From Salipaludibacillus aurantiacus (GTDB taxonomy: Bacteria > Bacillota > Bacilli > Bacillales > Salisediminibacteriaceae), in the NCBI RefSeq assembly GCF_900111295.1, contig NZ_FOGT01000007.1, positions 1 through 64,000 of the forward strand: DNA of 64,000 nt, written 5' to 3'. The notes under the pieces are model-generated. The model worked only from the letters and a program-made list of their open reading frames with translations. It ran no database searches and had not been told where the DNA came from. Within the stretch, counting starts at the first letter, position 1. Every line of letters begins with the position of its first letter. Both the position numbers and the translations under genes were made by a program. Positions 1 to 8,492 of this stretch are shown here, piece by piece.

Positions 1-390
1 GCCTCGTCCGCCTTTTTTTAAAATTAGCCTAAAAAACACATTACATATATTAACATTAATGTATTTATTATACTTACGTGCAATCGTTATGGGTCAGACC
101 CCCCATTATTTCCCATCCCCCTCCTTCCGGCGGCATCGTTCCTCATCTGAACCGCCTAATGCAACTTGCGAAAACGTTTGCACAAAAGGTTAAAAAAATA
201 CTTTTTCTTAACTACAGTGTATCGTCTATCTTGTGCAAGCGCTTTCTCCAATCTACTATACACGGAATTTTCTTGAAAATCATCCGACAATCAGACTATG
301 AAATTTTTCCAATTAATCATAAAACAGCAAAAACAGGCACAGTTACCCATGCCCATTTCCTCTCTTGCGTTCAATTAAAATTTTATGTAC
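1..390. other. Left-edge intergenic region with two cre-like boxes
   Basis: No convincing gene is visible. Two catabolite-response-like palindromes are present: CGAAAACGTTTGCA at 169-182 and TGCAAGCGCTTTCT at 234-247, each one base from the cre consensus TGWAARCGYTWNCA. A copy of the GGGTCAGACCCCCC repeat lies at 91-105. The boxes probably serve a gene to the left of the window read leftward, or are operators of another LacI-family protein. A weak hairpin followed by T-rich sequence (about 331-355) may end the protease gene at 391. Confidence 0.4.
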
Positions 391-1242
391 CTAACTATTC
401 ATCAGCTCGTCAATTAACGAACTGATTTTATAGAAGGGAATACTAAACCCTATAGTAGGGTCATCGAGACTCTTTGCTGCATTTATAGCTATGAATTTCT
501 CTTCATTTTTTGACAGCAGAGGCCCGCCGCTGTTCCCTTCAGAAATATGCGCTGAAATCTCGTAAAGGTCTTCATATCGGTAAGTCCCTATCGTCAGATC
601 TCTATTTGTACCTGTTATATGCCCCATGGTCGCTGTATTCCTGACACCTTTGGGGCTCCCTAATGCTACTACCTCTTCTCCCGTTTTAAACTCTTTTTCT
701 TTTTCTAGCGGAAAAGGTTCTTCCCCTTCCAATTCTTCCACATGCAGTACAGCCACGTCCATATGCTCTGAAGAGCCTTCCAGAGTCGCTGTATATTCCT
801 CGCCTTCATTAGTAATAACAGTGGCTGTCGCACTGTTTCGCATGACGTGTGCATTAGTAATTACAATCCCCTGTTCATTATAGAGAAAAGCCGATCCCTG
901 CTCACCGGGAGCTTCTATTGTATACACACATTCCTGTGCTTCAGCAATCACTTCTGTCAAGTCTCTCGGTGCGTCCCTTTCTTCAATAAAAGCTGGGACA
1001 GCAAATGTTTTCAGCTCTTTCACTGTGTCGGATCTCTCAGCACCAGGCGCCGTCGTTAAAGGCGGGGAAGCCACAGCTGACTGATACATAACTCCTCCCT
1101 GGATACCTGCAATCAACCCGATCACAAGCGCAAGAATCACAGCCGTAAGAAACTTTTTTCGGGAAGGAGGCTGCTTTGATCTGCAGTTAGGGCAGGCAGG
1201 ATCTGATCTCATTAATTGAATTCCGCATTTATAGCAAAACAT
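391..1242 (-). CDS. Zinc-ribbon, membrane-anchored trypsin-like (HtrA-type) serine protease
   Basis: Predicted to cleave damaged or regulatory proteins outside the membrane. The 283-residue product starts with a zinc-ribbon (CYKC near residue 3 and CPNC near residue 17). One hydrophobic helix follows (about residues 30-53), then an S1C trypsin-like fold with the full triad: His in TNAHV, Asp in HMDVAVL and Ser in GNSGGP. There is no PDZ domain, so it is shorter than classical DegP/HtrA. The ribosome site AGGAGA lies a few bases before the ATG. A paralogue without the zinc-ribbon is encoded at 29409-30224. The substrate is unknown. Confidence 0.85.
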   Translation of the reverse strand: MFCYKCGIQLMRSDPACPNCRSKQPPSRKKFLTAVILALVIGLIAGIQGGVMYQSAVASPPLTTAPGAERSDTVKELKTFAVPAFIEERDAPRDLTEVIAEAQECVYTIEAPGEQGSAFLYNEQGIVITNAHVMRNSATATVITNEGEEYTATLEGSSEHMDVAVLHVEELEGEEPFPLEKEKEFKTGEEVVALGSPKGVRNTATMGHITGTNRDLTIGTYRYEDLYEISAHISEGNSGGPLLSKNEEKFIAINAAKSLDDPTIGFSIPFYKISSLIDELMNS

Positions 1243-1392
1243 TCCTTCTCCTCTTTCTATATTATTTTAACTTCATTATATAACAATCAGAAACTATAAA
1301 ACAGAGACTTTAAAATTGCAGATAATATCCAGGCAGCCTCCTTTTAGACTGCCTTTATTTCCAGTCATATCCATAATTTCCGAACCGATCTC

Positions 1393-2922
1393 CTAACCCG
1401 CTTTTTCCATATTATCAATCATCTGCCCTGCGTTCTCTGGCTTTTTAGTAAATAAGCTGACAACTACAGTGAAAAATGTCGCAATGAGAAAGCCAGGAAC
1501 AGCCTCATAAGTAATCCCAAAGAAGTAAGTATTCAAAAATTCGTGGACATCAATAAAACGGTAAGTCCACTCCGGTTGACGCTGGACCATGACGACCGTA
1601 AAAAGCCCTGTGATCATACCTGTCAGTACACCTGCCCTGGACAGCCCTTTCCAGTAAAAAGTAAGAATGAGCGCAGGACCAAAGCATGCCCCCAGCCCGC
1701 CAAACGCAAACAGAACCATCCAGAAAACGAACTGTTCAGCTGCCATTGCCAGCCATAGAGACAGCCCCATAATAACCACAATCGTCAGCCGGCTGTACAT
1801 AACAAGCTTCTGCTGTGAGAGCCTTTTATCCCTCGTAATAATTTTATCTATAATATCTCTCACAACGGCGCTCGAACCAACTAGCAGCTGGCTGTCCGCA
1901 CTGCTCATAATCGCTGCAAGAACGGCCACCAGTAAGATGCCGGCAAAAAAAGGATTCATCACTTCGGCACCAAGTGACGTAAAGATCTGCTCATTATTTT
2001 CTCCAGGAAGCTGTTCCACACTCGGGAAGTAAACACGGCCGATTAAACCAGTTAATATCGCCCCCCAGCCCATAACCACATTCCAAACGGTTGCAATCAT
2101 GGCAGCCTGCCTCATCTCCCGGACGTTCTTCAGACTCATGTATCGCACGACGATATGCGGGTTGCCCGGACTGCCGAATCCTATTCCTAAAAGACCGATA
2201 ATTGCCCCAAATGCAAACGCAAAAGGACTCGTGAAACCGCCGCCTTCAGCAGCCATCACATCAAGAACCGGCCCGAAACCGCCAAGCTGAATAAGAGCTG
2301 TGACAGGTAAAATAATTAATGAGAAAAACATAAATAAAATTTGCAGCACGTCTGTTTTACTTACCGCATGAAAACCACCCAGAATAGTATAAATAAATAT
2401 GATAGATGCCGTAAGCCACATACCCTGGGTACTCGTTATACCGAGGCTTCCCGAAAAGGCTGTCGCCCCTCCTACAAGCTGGCTGCCTACATACGCGACC
2501 ATGAAAAATAAGATAATCAGAGAACTTACCAGACGGACAATTTTCCACGGGTCGCCCAGCCTGCTTTCAAAAATATCAGGAATGGTAATGCTCCCAGTCT
2601 TTTCACTGAACTGCCTGAACCTCCGCGCTACAAAAAAGAACATAAAAACTTCTACTGTTATGTAGCCGGCCACAGCCCAGACAGCATTTAATCCCGTTAA
2701 ATAAGCGGTCCCTGTCACCCCTAAAATCAGCCAGGAACTCCTCCCGGAACTTACAGCTGAAAACGCCACCGTCCATTTACTTAATTTCCTTCCAGCCAGG
2801 AAGAAATCTGTTAAACCTGCCGAACTTTTTCTGGAGCTGTAAATACCAATAATTATTAGTAAAATTAAATAAGCGATTAACACACTGACTGTCACCGGAT
2901 GCGCCGAAATATCCACTTTCAT
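1393..2922 (-). CDS. putP: Sodium:solute symporter, PutP-type (sodium/proline symporter)
   Basis: A 509-residue multi-spanning membrane protein of the SSS family. It most resembles PutP, which imports proline with sodium ions for osmoprotection or nutrition. The N-terminus (TDFFLAGRKLSKWTVAFSA) and the SSGRSSWL segment are typical of PutP. About 13 hydrophobic helices run through the protein, and the C-terminus is short and charged. The ATG follows a G-rich ribosome site. A 36-residue membrane protein ends 10 bases upstream on the same strand and probably forms an operon with it. Substrate is inferred from family resemblance only; pantothenate or another solute remains possible. Confidence 0.82.
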   Translation of the reverse strand: MKVDISAHPVTVSVLIAYLILLIIIGIYSSRKSSAGLTDFFLAGRKLSKWTVAFSAVSSGRSSWLILGVTGTAYLTGLNAVWAVAGYITVEVFMFFFVARRFRQFSEKTGSITIPDIFESRLGDPWKIVRLVSSLIILFFMVAYVGSQLVGGATAFSGSLGITSTQGMWLTASIIFIYTILGGFHAVSKTDVLQILFMFFSLIILPVTALIQLGGFGPVLDVMAAEGGGFTSPFAFAFGAIIGLLGIGFGSPGNPHIVVRYMSLKNVREMRQAAMIATVWNVVMGWGAILTGLIGRVYFPSVEQLPGENNEQIFTSLGAEVMNPFFAGILLVAVLAAIMSSADSQLLVGSSAVVRDIIDKIITRDKRLSQQKLVMYSRLTIVVIMGLSLWLAMAAEQFVFWMVLFAFGGLGACFGPALILTFYWKGLSRAGVLTGMITGLFTVVMVQRQPEWTYRFIDVHEFLNTYFFGITYEAVPGFLIATFFTVVVSLFTKKPENAGQMIDNMEKAG

Positions 2923-2932
2923 CCCCCCTAAG

Positions 2933-3043
2933 CTAATAATTTTCTTTTTCTTCCTTTTTGCCCGTTATAAAATAACAGACAACCCCTGTTAGTATAATCA
3001 TTGCCGGGACAATGACCATCCCGAATAAAATGCCGAAAGTCAT
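2933..3043 (-). CDS. Small single-span membrane protein, symporter accessory type
   Basis: A 36-residue ORF (begins MTFGILFGMVIVPAMIILTG, ends KKEEKENY) that long-ORF searches miss. It has one hydrophobic helix and a basic-acidic tail. A strong ribosome site (AAAGGAGGG) precedes the ATG. It ends 10 bases before the putP-type gene on the same strand, an arrangement known for small accessory proteins that precede SSS-family symporters. The role is probably assembly or regulation of the transporter; this is inference from context and size. Confidence 0.7.
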   Translation of the reverse strand: MTFGILFGMVIVPAMIILTGVVCYFITGKKEEKENY

Positions 3044-3149
3044 ACTCTCCCTCCTTTACATTAGAATCAAGTTTTCACTTTTACACTATTTTAATTTTTC
3101 TGAATTATCAATACTTCTTTTCAATTAGGAAATTATCCTCCTTGAAACG

Positions 3150-3177
3150 TTGACATCACGTATAAAATTAGTAAAAT
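3150..3177 (+). promoter_or_regulatory. Promoter of htpG
   Basis: TTGACA at 3150-3155 and TAAAAT at 3172-3177 are separated by 16 bases, a good sigma-A promoter. The CIRCE operator begins 10 bases after the -10 box, placing it over the transcription start. Confidence 0.75.
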
Positions 3178-3187
3178 AAAGATTGGA

Positions 3188-3214
3188 TTAGCACTCGGCA
3201 TACGAGAGTGCTAA
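3188..3214 (+). promoter_or_regulatory. CIRCE operator (HrcA binding site)
   Basis: TTAGCACTC at 3188-3196, nine spacer bases, then GAGTGCTAA at 3206-3214. This is a perfect match to CIRCE, the target of the heat-shock repressor HrcA. It sits just after the -10 box of the only promoter seen before htpG, so htpG is predicted to belong to the HrcA regulon here. In B. subtilis htpG is not a CIRCE gene. Confidence 0.93.
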
Positions 3215-3344
3215 AAATAATTTTTACATAGGCGCTTCTGTTAAAAATGAGCTGTTAATACGGCAAGCATTCCTAGGGGTTTTGAGGAAAACTAGAACGC
3301 CTCTCCTTGTCCCCGGAATTTTAAAGACCAATGTAGATTTGAAT

Positions 3345-3460
3345 GTATACGAGACGCCTGCGGGAAAAGCAAGAGCTGAAGATCCATCGGGGTGGTTTTC
3401 CCCGATTAGCTGAAGCCTTGCCCGCGGCAAGCGAGTATATATTAAAAAATCAACAACTTT
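3345..3460. repeat. Dispersed Bacillaceae-type intergenic repeat in the htpG leader
   Basis: The stretch with AGACGCCTGCGGGAAAAGC, then GAGCTGAAGATCC, and ending in AAAAATCAACAAC resembles a repeat I recall from intergenic regions of several Bacillaceae. Open frames read through it look protein-like only because the repeat is common. It lengthens the htpG leader to about 285 bases between the CIRCE operator and the start codon. Identification is from memory of the motif, not from a search. Confidence 0.5.
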
Positions 3461-3499
3461 AACAGCGCCATGACATTACAAGAAAAAGGAGACATGAAG

Positions 3500-5386
3500 A
3501 TGGCTAAGAAGGAATTTAAAGCAGAATCAAAACGGCTTCTGGAAATGATGGTTAATTCCATCTACTCCCAAAAAGAAATTTTCCTCCGTGAGTTAATTTC
3601 CAATGCCAGCGACGCCATTGACAAGATGTACTACAAAGCACTTACTGATGATTCAGTAACGTTTGACCAGGACAACTTCTACATTAAAGTATCCACAGAT
3701 AAAGTGAATCGCACGCTTACTATTGCCGATACAGGAATCGGAATGACGAAAGACGAGCTGGAGAAAAATCTTGGGACAATTGCTGAAAGCGGCTCTCTCG
3801 CCTTCAAAAAAGAGAATGAAATTAAAGACGGCCACGACATTATCGGTCAATTCGGAGTGGGTTTTTATTCTGCTTTTATGGTGGCAGACTCAGTTAAAGT
3901 GATCAGTAAAGCTTTTGGAACAGATGAGGCTCATCAGTGGGAATCCAACGGAACCGACGGATACACAATTGAACCTGCTGAAAAAGACACCACTGGCACG
4001 ACTATCACTATTAAGCTGAAAGAAAATGCTGAAGAGGAAAATTACGACGACTTCCTTGAAGAAAACCAGCTGAAGTCTATCATCAAAAAGTATTCCGACT
4101 TCATTCGCTATCCTATTAAAATGAACATCACTGTCCACCAGCCTAAAGAAGACTCTGAAGACAACGAAACAGAAGAGGTCCTTGAAGAACAGACAGTTAA
4201 CAGCATGGTGCCGATCTGGCGTAAAAATAAGTCTGAGCTTACAGACGAAGATTATGAAAATTTCTATCAGGAGAAACGCTACGGCTTCGACAAACCGCTT
4301 AAACACATTCATATTAATGTAGACGGGACTATCCGCTACAATGCGATCCTGTTTATCCCGGAAACCATGCCTTTCGACTATTATTCTAAAGAGTTTGAAA
4401 AAGGTCTTGAACTTTATTCCAGCGGCGTTCTTATTATGGACAAAAGCCCGGATCTCCTGCCAGACTACTTCAGTTTTGTAAAAGGAATGGTCGATTCTGA
4501 AGATCTGTCTCTGAACATTTCCAGGGAAATTCTTCAGCATGACCGCCAGCTGAAGGCTATTGCCAAGAATATTAAGTCAAAAATCAAGTCCCAGCTGAAG
4601 TCACTGCTTAAAGAAGACCGTGAAAAATACGAGAAGTTTTACGACTCATTCGGACGCCAGCTGAAATACGGCGTATACAGTGATTTTGGCGCGAACAAAG
4701 GCGATCTGCAGGACCTGCTTATGTTCTATTCATCTACTGAGAAAAAACTTGTTACACTTGATGAATATGTGTCGCGTATGCCTGAAGACCAGAAGTATAT
4801 TTATTATGCAACCGGCGATTCCTATGACCGTATCGAAAAGCTTCCGCAAACTGAAATGGTTGCAGATAAAGGCTACGAAATTCTTTTCTTTACAGAAGAT
4901 GTAGACGAGTTTGCCATTAAAATGATGCGCGAATATAAAGAGAAAGAATTCAAGAACGTCTCAAGCGGCGACCTCGGACTCGACACAGATGACGAAAAAA
5001 CCGATGAAGACGACAAAGACGCCGGTGAAAATAAAGAACTGTTCGAAGCTATGAAGGATATTCTAGGCGACAAAGTAACGGATGTGCGCATTTCCAAACG
5101 CCTGAAATCCCACCCGGTTTGCCTGACTACCGAGGGTGAGGTCACCATTGAAATGGAAAAAATCCTTCAGCAAATGCCTGACAACCAGGGCGTTAAAGCT
5201 GAGAAAGTACTTGAAATCAACCCGAACCACACCGTCTTCCAGTCACTTAAAGACGCACAAGGCGCCGACAATGACAAACTTCAGGTCTACACTAACCTGC
5301 TCTATAACCAAGCTCGCCTCATCGAAGGCCTGCCGGTAGAAGACCCTGTCGAATTCACTAACGACATGTGGAAAGCCCTTGGCTAA
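3500..5386 (+). CDS. htpG: Molecular chaperone HtpG (Hsp90 family)
   Basis: Cytosolic ATP-dependent chaperone of 628 residues. The N-terminal GHKL ATPase carries [19 protein letters not shown] and [11 protein letters not shown], the conserved ATP-binding motifs. Middle and C-terminal dimerisation domains follow. A very acidic segment (about residues 500-520, rich in Asp and Glu) interrupts the distal part and is longer than usual. I chose ATG at 3500 ([11 protein letters not shown]) because it matches the family N-terminus and lies 8 bases after AAGGAG; an upstream in-frame ATG at 3470 has no ribosome site. A CIRCE operator lies in the promoter, and a terminator follows. Confidence 0.97.
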   Translation: MAKKEFKAESKRLLEMMVNSIYSQKEIFLRELISNASDAIDKMYYKALTDDSVTFDQDNFYIKVSTDKVNRTLTIADTGIGMTKDELEKNLGTIAESGSLAFKKENEIKDGHDIIGQFGVGFYSAFMVADSVKVISKAFGTDEAHQWESNGTDGYTIEPAEKDTTGTTITIKLKENAEEENYDDFLEENQLKSIIKKYSDFIRYPIKMNITVHQPKEDSEDNETEEVLEEQTVNSMVPIWRKNKSELTDEDYENFYQEKRYGFDKPLKHIHINVDGTIRYNAILFIPETMPFDYYSKEFEKGLELYSSGVLIMDKSPDLLPDYFSFVKGMVDSEDLSLNISREILQHDRQLKAIAKNIKSKIKSQLKSLLKEDREKYEKFYDSFGRQLKYGVYSDFGANKGDLQDLLMFYSSTEKKLVTLDEYVSRMPEDQKYIYYATGDSYDRIEKLPQTEMVADKGYEILFFTEDVDEFAIKMMREYKEKEFKNVSSGDLGLDTDDEKTDEDDKDAGENKELFEAMKDILGDKVTDVRISKRLKSHPVCLTTEGEVTIEMEKILQQMPDNQGVKAEKVLEINPNHTVFQSLKDAQGADNDKLQVYTNLLYNQARLIEGLPVEDPVEFTNDMWKALG

Positions 5387-5395
5387 TTAGTGTAT

Positions 5396-5430
5396 CCCCA
5401 TGGTGGCCAGCGAGCCATCGTGGGGTTTTT
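5396..5430 (+). terminator. Terminator of htpG
   Basis: A hairpin with CCCCATGGTGGC pairing to GCCATCGTGGGG, followed by TTTTT, starts 10 bases after the stop codon. Confidence 0.85.
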
Positions 5431-6228
5431 ATATTGTATCGGAAGAGCCGTTAGCAGAAGTTGCTTTGGATTGTGGTTGAGTTTGTCGATAGTGCGGGCG
5501 GGGATGGATTGTTGCACATTCTGACGGGATTGTTGCATAATCGCAAAGGATTGTTAGGATTTTTGTCTTTATTGGGACACAAGGAAGTTGGATTGTCGCA
5601 GATCGGCCGGGGATTGTGGCAGACCACCGGGAACGTTAACAAAAGTGCCCGCTATTGTCTCATATCGCTTCTGGTTTTTCGCTAATAGCGGATGGCCTCC
5701 CAGTCCTCTTTTTACCCGCACCAAGTTATAACCTTATGCTCATCCCTAAAGTATACGGCGTACTTGGAAACCACGTATCGCTGTCCGATACGGCGTAACC
5801 TCTTATCCTACAGCCTTTTTCAGGTTGGATGTATCGCTTTCCACCCTTAAAAATACTCTTCTTTCATAAAAATTTCTGTCAAAAAGTAACACTGCTTATA
5901 ATCTAGTCTCTATCAAATTAAATGCAATCGTCCTGGTTCACTTTGGCTATCTTTTCAAGATTAAATTTTCTGGTCCTAAGTCTATCCTTGTCTGTTCGTG
6001 ATTCAAATGGCAGGCAATAAATAAAATTTAGGTAAAACCATCTACTTATAGCTGACTTAGAAAGCATTCGGAAGGGCTATTACAAAAGTTGTCACAAACA
6101 ATTACAATGAAATTATCGCAGGAAATGACACATTTTCATCATTTTCATTGAAGGCGGGTATTACACACAATGGGCTTAGCTCGCTTATCTATTTCGCTTT
6201 GCAAAATTTTAGAGAAGGGAATGATTTT
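5431..6228. other. Long intergenic region with a 21-bp phased motif array
   Basis: No gene is supported. ORFs called on both strands here (about 5451-5685) are products of the repeat array described separately. After 5640 there are CGCTA/TAGCG and TATACGG/CGTAT inverted motifs and AT-rich sequence, but no recognised RNA family. The last 100 bases presumably hold the promoter of the M14 peptidase gene; no clear consensus boxes were seen. Confidence 0.4.
5508..5625. repeat. Phased array of GGATTGTTGCA-type motifs, 21-bp period
   Basis: The core ATTG recurs at 5508, 5529, 5550, 5571, 5592 and 5613, exactly 21 bases apart. Most copies read GGATTGTTGCA, GGATTGTCGCA or GGATTGTGGCA. The bases between cores are not conserved, so this is a motif array, not an identical tandem repeat. 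Comparable arrays occur at 18065-18180 and, reversed, at 53922-54016. Confidence 0.75.
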
Positions 6229-7257
6229 TTGAGAAAATTAATGATGTTAACTTTAGCAATGGCAATGCTGTTATCCGTATTTCTTCCGGCCCAAACGGGT
6301 GCTGTCGGAGAAGGACCGAACTACAACGGAAATGAAACAATTAAGAATGAGAGGCTGACAAGCTACGAGGACATGGCTGATTTTTTACATAAAATGGATG
6401 ATAGGTCTGATCTTCTTGAAGTAGAGGTGTTTGGCCAGTCTGTTCAAGGCCGTGATCTCTTTTTAACGAAATTTGGAAACAACCCTGACAATCCGACTGT
6501 CCTTTTCTTGACCCAGCAGCATGGGAATGAAGCGCTTGTTACAGAAGCAGCGCTTGATGTGATTCGCAAACTGTCCCGAAATACGCCACAAGTTCGTGAA
6601 TGGGCTGACCATGTTAACGTGATGATTATCCCTCGCCTTAATCCGGACGGTGCCATGGGAGACGTTAACTTCGATATTTCGGATTACGTCGCAGGCGGAC
6701 AATCAACCCGCTTTAATGCAAACGGGGTCGACCTAAACCGTGACCACGTGGATCGCAACGAACCAGAAACTTACGCTTTGCATACAAACGTTTTGCAGGT
6801 TTACGATATTGATTACTTAGTAGATTTTCATCACCAGGGTACACAATCAGCAGTAGATGACAGATATGTTTCAGGGTCTATTCTATACCCGACTAACCCT
6901 GACGTTAACGAAACAGTTGTGGAAATGTCCAAGCAGCTTGGCTCTGTAATGTATGACGCAGTTGAAGACCGCGGCTTCGGCCATTTAGGTAAATACCGAG
7001 GCGGAGAGGCGACAACTATTTCTCGTAATGGTTTAGCTTATGAATACGATATTGCGACGCTTTTATTTGAAATGCGCGGGATGACTGACCACTCAAACCC
7101 TGACATGGTTCTTGGCCAAAAAAGCAATGGTTACCTGATTCAGCAGGGTGTCATCTCTATGGAAGCAGCTATCTCTGCGATTGCTGACCGTTCCATCGAG
7201 GAAGCAGATATTACTTTCTGGGATGAGCTCCCTTTCCAAGGCAGAAAAAGTGAATAA
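6229..7257 (+). CDS. Secreted M14-family zinc carboxypeptidase
   Basis: An extracellular metallopeptidase expected to remove C-terminal residues from peptides. The M14 motifs are visible: zinc ligands His and Glu in QQHGNEA, the substrate-side NPDG and NGVDLNRDH, the third zinc ligand His in DFHHQ, and a late Glu in LLFEMRG as the probable catalytic residue. I chose the TTG at 6229 because AGAAGGGA lies 8 bases upstream and the product then opens with a classical signal peptide (MRKLMMLTLAMAMLLSVFLP); the longer frame from 6148 buries it. The result is 342 residues. It is a single gene with its own terminator. Exact specificity cannot be told. Confidence 0.85.
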   Translation: MRKLMMLTLAMAMLLSVFLPAQTGAVGEGPNYNGNETIKNERLTSYEDMADFLHKMDDRSDLLEVEVFGQSVQGRDLFLTKFGNNPDNPTVLFLTQQHGNEALVTEAALDVIRKLSRNTPQVREWADHVNVMIIPRLNPDGAMGDVNFDISDYVAGGQSTRFNANGVDLNRDHVDRNEPETYALHTNVLQVYDIDYLVDFHHQGTQSAVDDRYVSGSILYPTNPDVNETVVEMSKQLGSVMYDAVEDRGFGHLGKYRGGEATTISRNGLAYEYDIATLLFEMRGMTDHSNPDMVLGQKSNGYLIQQGVISMEAAISAIADRSIEEADITFWDELPFQGRKSE

Positions 7258-7275
7258 TTAACATTGCCCCCTTTC

Positions 7276-7318
7276 AGACTCCGGTTACAGCAGAAGCACC
7301 TGTATCCGGGGTCTTTAT
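7276..7318 (+). terminator. Terminator of the M14 peptidase gene
   Basis: AGACTCCGG-TTACAG pairs with CTGTA-TCCGGGGTCT and is followed by TTTATTA. Confidence 0.75.
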
Positions 7319-7441
7319 TATGGTTTACAGCTGTCTCATCGGCGTCCGGCCGTGCGTCTTATAAGCAGTATTATGTATTTTTCAACGATCGGTCCAACAT
7401 CCGGATTAGAAATGCACTTCTCATTTACGGAAAACTGTGTT

Positions 7442-7531
7442 CTATAGTCAATTTCTCCTTTTTCTCAGGGGAATTTCTCATCTCTATCAGCGATTTTTCT
7501 ATTCTATCGGCGAAAACGACCTCCCTATCAG
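7442..7531. repeat. Phased CTATCAGCGA-type motif array, about 21-bp period
   Basis: CTATC-like cores occur at 7442, 7464 (degenerate), 7484, 7504 and 7525, spaced 20-22 bases. The best copies are CTATCAGCGA and CTATCGGCGA. The region between the two convergent genes holds no supported gene. The core differs from the ATTG arrays but the period is the same. Confidence 0.5.
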
Positions 7532-7570
7532 AGAACCCACTCACTTCCCACCTCCCCCCTTTTCTCCACA

Positions 7571-7600
7571 CAAAAAAAACATGCGGACTGTGCCGCATGG
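7571..7600 (-). terminator. Terminator of the GGDEF gene
   Basis: Read leftward, CATGCGG and CCGCATG flank a short loop and are followed by eight T residues, directly after the stop codon. Confidence 0.85.
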
Positions 7601-7602
7601 CT

Positions 7603-8259
7603 TTACCTGTGAGCAGGATACTTTTTCGAGTTCTTGTTTTCATACATATTGTCATCGGCTTCTTTTATAAGGTCGCGTATGTCCGTTTTACCGGGTTGCT
7701 GAATACTTGAGCCGATAGAGACCGATACAGATTGTTTTATTTCCGGAATAATCAAATCTGCCAATTGCTGCTGAAGATCTCTCGTAAACCTGTCTATTTC
7801 TTCATCATTATGACATGCTCCAATGATAATAAATTCATCTCCGCCCCAACGGGCAGAGGCATAAACTTTATTATTATACTGCATCAGCATCTTTGCGATC
7901 TTTATTAATACAAGATCACCTGCGGAATGGCCCCAGGTGTCATTAATTTTCTTAAAGTTATCACAATCCAGGAGCAGAACAAACAGCTTATAATTATTTC
8001 TGTTTGCTTTTTTAATATATTTAGAGAAATTCTGTTGGATATAACGCCGGTTATAGAGGCCAGTTAAACTGTCCTTTTGAGAATAAAATCTGGCTTTGTC
8101 AAACTGGTATCCTGTCCAGTAGCCGATCGGCAACAGAATTGGGTAACCGAGCCAGCCGCCTATACTGATAAAACCGTCCCTGTAAAAATAATATAAAATA
8201 TAGGCTGTCTGGATAACAATGACTAGCAGCAGACTGAATATTCTTCCGGAAATATCCAT
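7603..8259 (-). CDS. Membrane-anchored GGDEF diguanylate cyclase
   Basis: A 218-residue protein predicted to make cyclic di-GMP from two GTP. Two hydrophobic helices (about residues 8-26 and 33-50) anchor it. The GGDEF domain follows, with DSLTGLYNRRY at its start, the metal-binding DCDNFKKIND, and an intact active-site loop RWGGDEF. No RxxD inhibitory site lies five residues upstream of that loop, so product feedback is probably absent. There is no sensor domain beyond the membrane part. A Spo0E-like gene ends 40 bases upstream on the same strand, so both are probably cotranscribed. Confidence 0.88.
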   Translation of the reverse strand: MDISGRIFSLLLVIVIQTAYILYYFYRDGFISIGGWLGYPILLPIGYWTGYQFDKARFYSQKDSLTGLYNRRYIQQNFSKYIKKANRNNYKLFVLLLDCDNFKKINDTWGHSAGDLVLIKIAKMLMQYNNKVYASARWGGDEFIIIGACHNDEEIDRFTRDLQQQLADLIIPEIKQSVSVSIGSSIQQPGKTDIRDLIKEADDNMYENKNSKKYPAHR

Positions 8260-8299
8260 TCAAGAACGCCTCTTTTCATCTATAAAATAGGGTATGAGG

Positions 8300-8452
8300 T
8301 TATAGACTTGCCGACGCGAGATATTGCTTTTGGAAGATTATAATCAGTTGATCGAGTTCCTGACTGCAGTTGATCGTAACTTCTGAGTTTAACCCGTGTT
8401 TAAGAGCTAAATTCATTAGTTCTTCCCTTTTTTCTGAAATTTCCTTTAACAT
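8300..8452 (-). CDS. Spo0E-like aspartyl-phosphate phosphatase
   Basis: A 50-residue ORF too short for routine ORF tracks. It carries the family signature SQELDQLI (residues 30-37) in a predicted two-helix hairpin, as in Spo0E, YnzD and YisI, which remove phosphate from Spo0A or related response regulators and so delay sporulation. The ATG at 8452 follows a G-rich ribosome site (AGGGGGG). Upstream is an extended -10 promoter (TGTTATAAT on the minus strand, 8484-8492). It lies just before the diguanylate cyclase gene. The exact target regulator is unknown. Confidence 0.82.
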   Translation of the reverse strand: MLKEISEKREELMNLALKHGLNSEVTINCSQELDQLIIIFQKQYLASASL

Positions 8453-8492
8453 AAATTAGCCCCCCTAACGTTAAAGTAGATCAATTATAACA

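Noticed and set aside
78-425. 115-codon plus-strand frame at the left edge
   Set aside because: It starts inside the GGGGTC repeat, has no ribosome site, overlaps the protease stop and has unstructured composition.
1332-1358. Terminator of putP
   Set aside because: AGGCAG/CTGCCT forms a hairpin, but the T-rich side faces the plus strand, where no gene ends; read leftward there is no T tract.
3224-3430. 68-codon minus-strand frame before htpG
   Set aside because: It is a translation of the dispersed intergenic repeat, which yields similar peptides wherever it occurs.
5508-5625. CRISPR array
   Set aside because: Only 8-11 bases are conserved per 21-bp unit, there is no long identical repeat with unique 30-bp spacers, and no cas gene lies in the window.
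5451-5685. Overlapping frames on both strands rich in CNNP heptads
   Set aside because: The heptad pattern follows from the 21-bp motif period; neither frame has a ribosome site.
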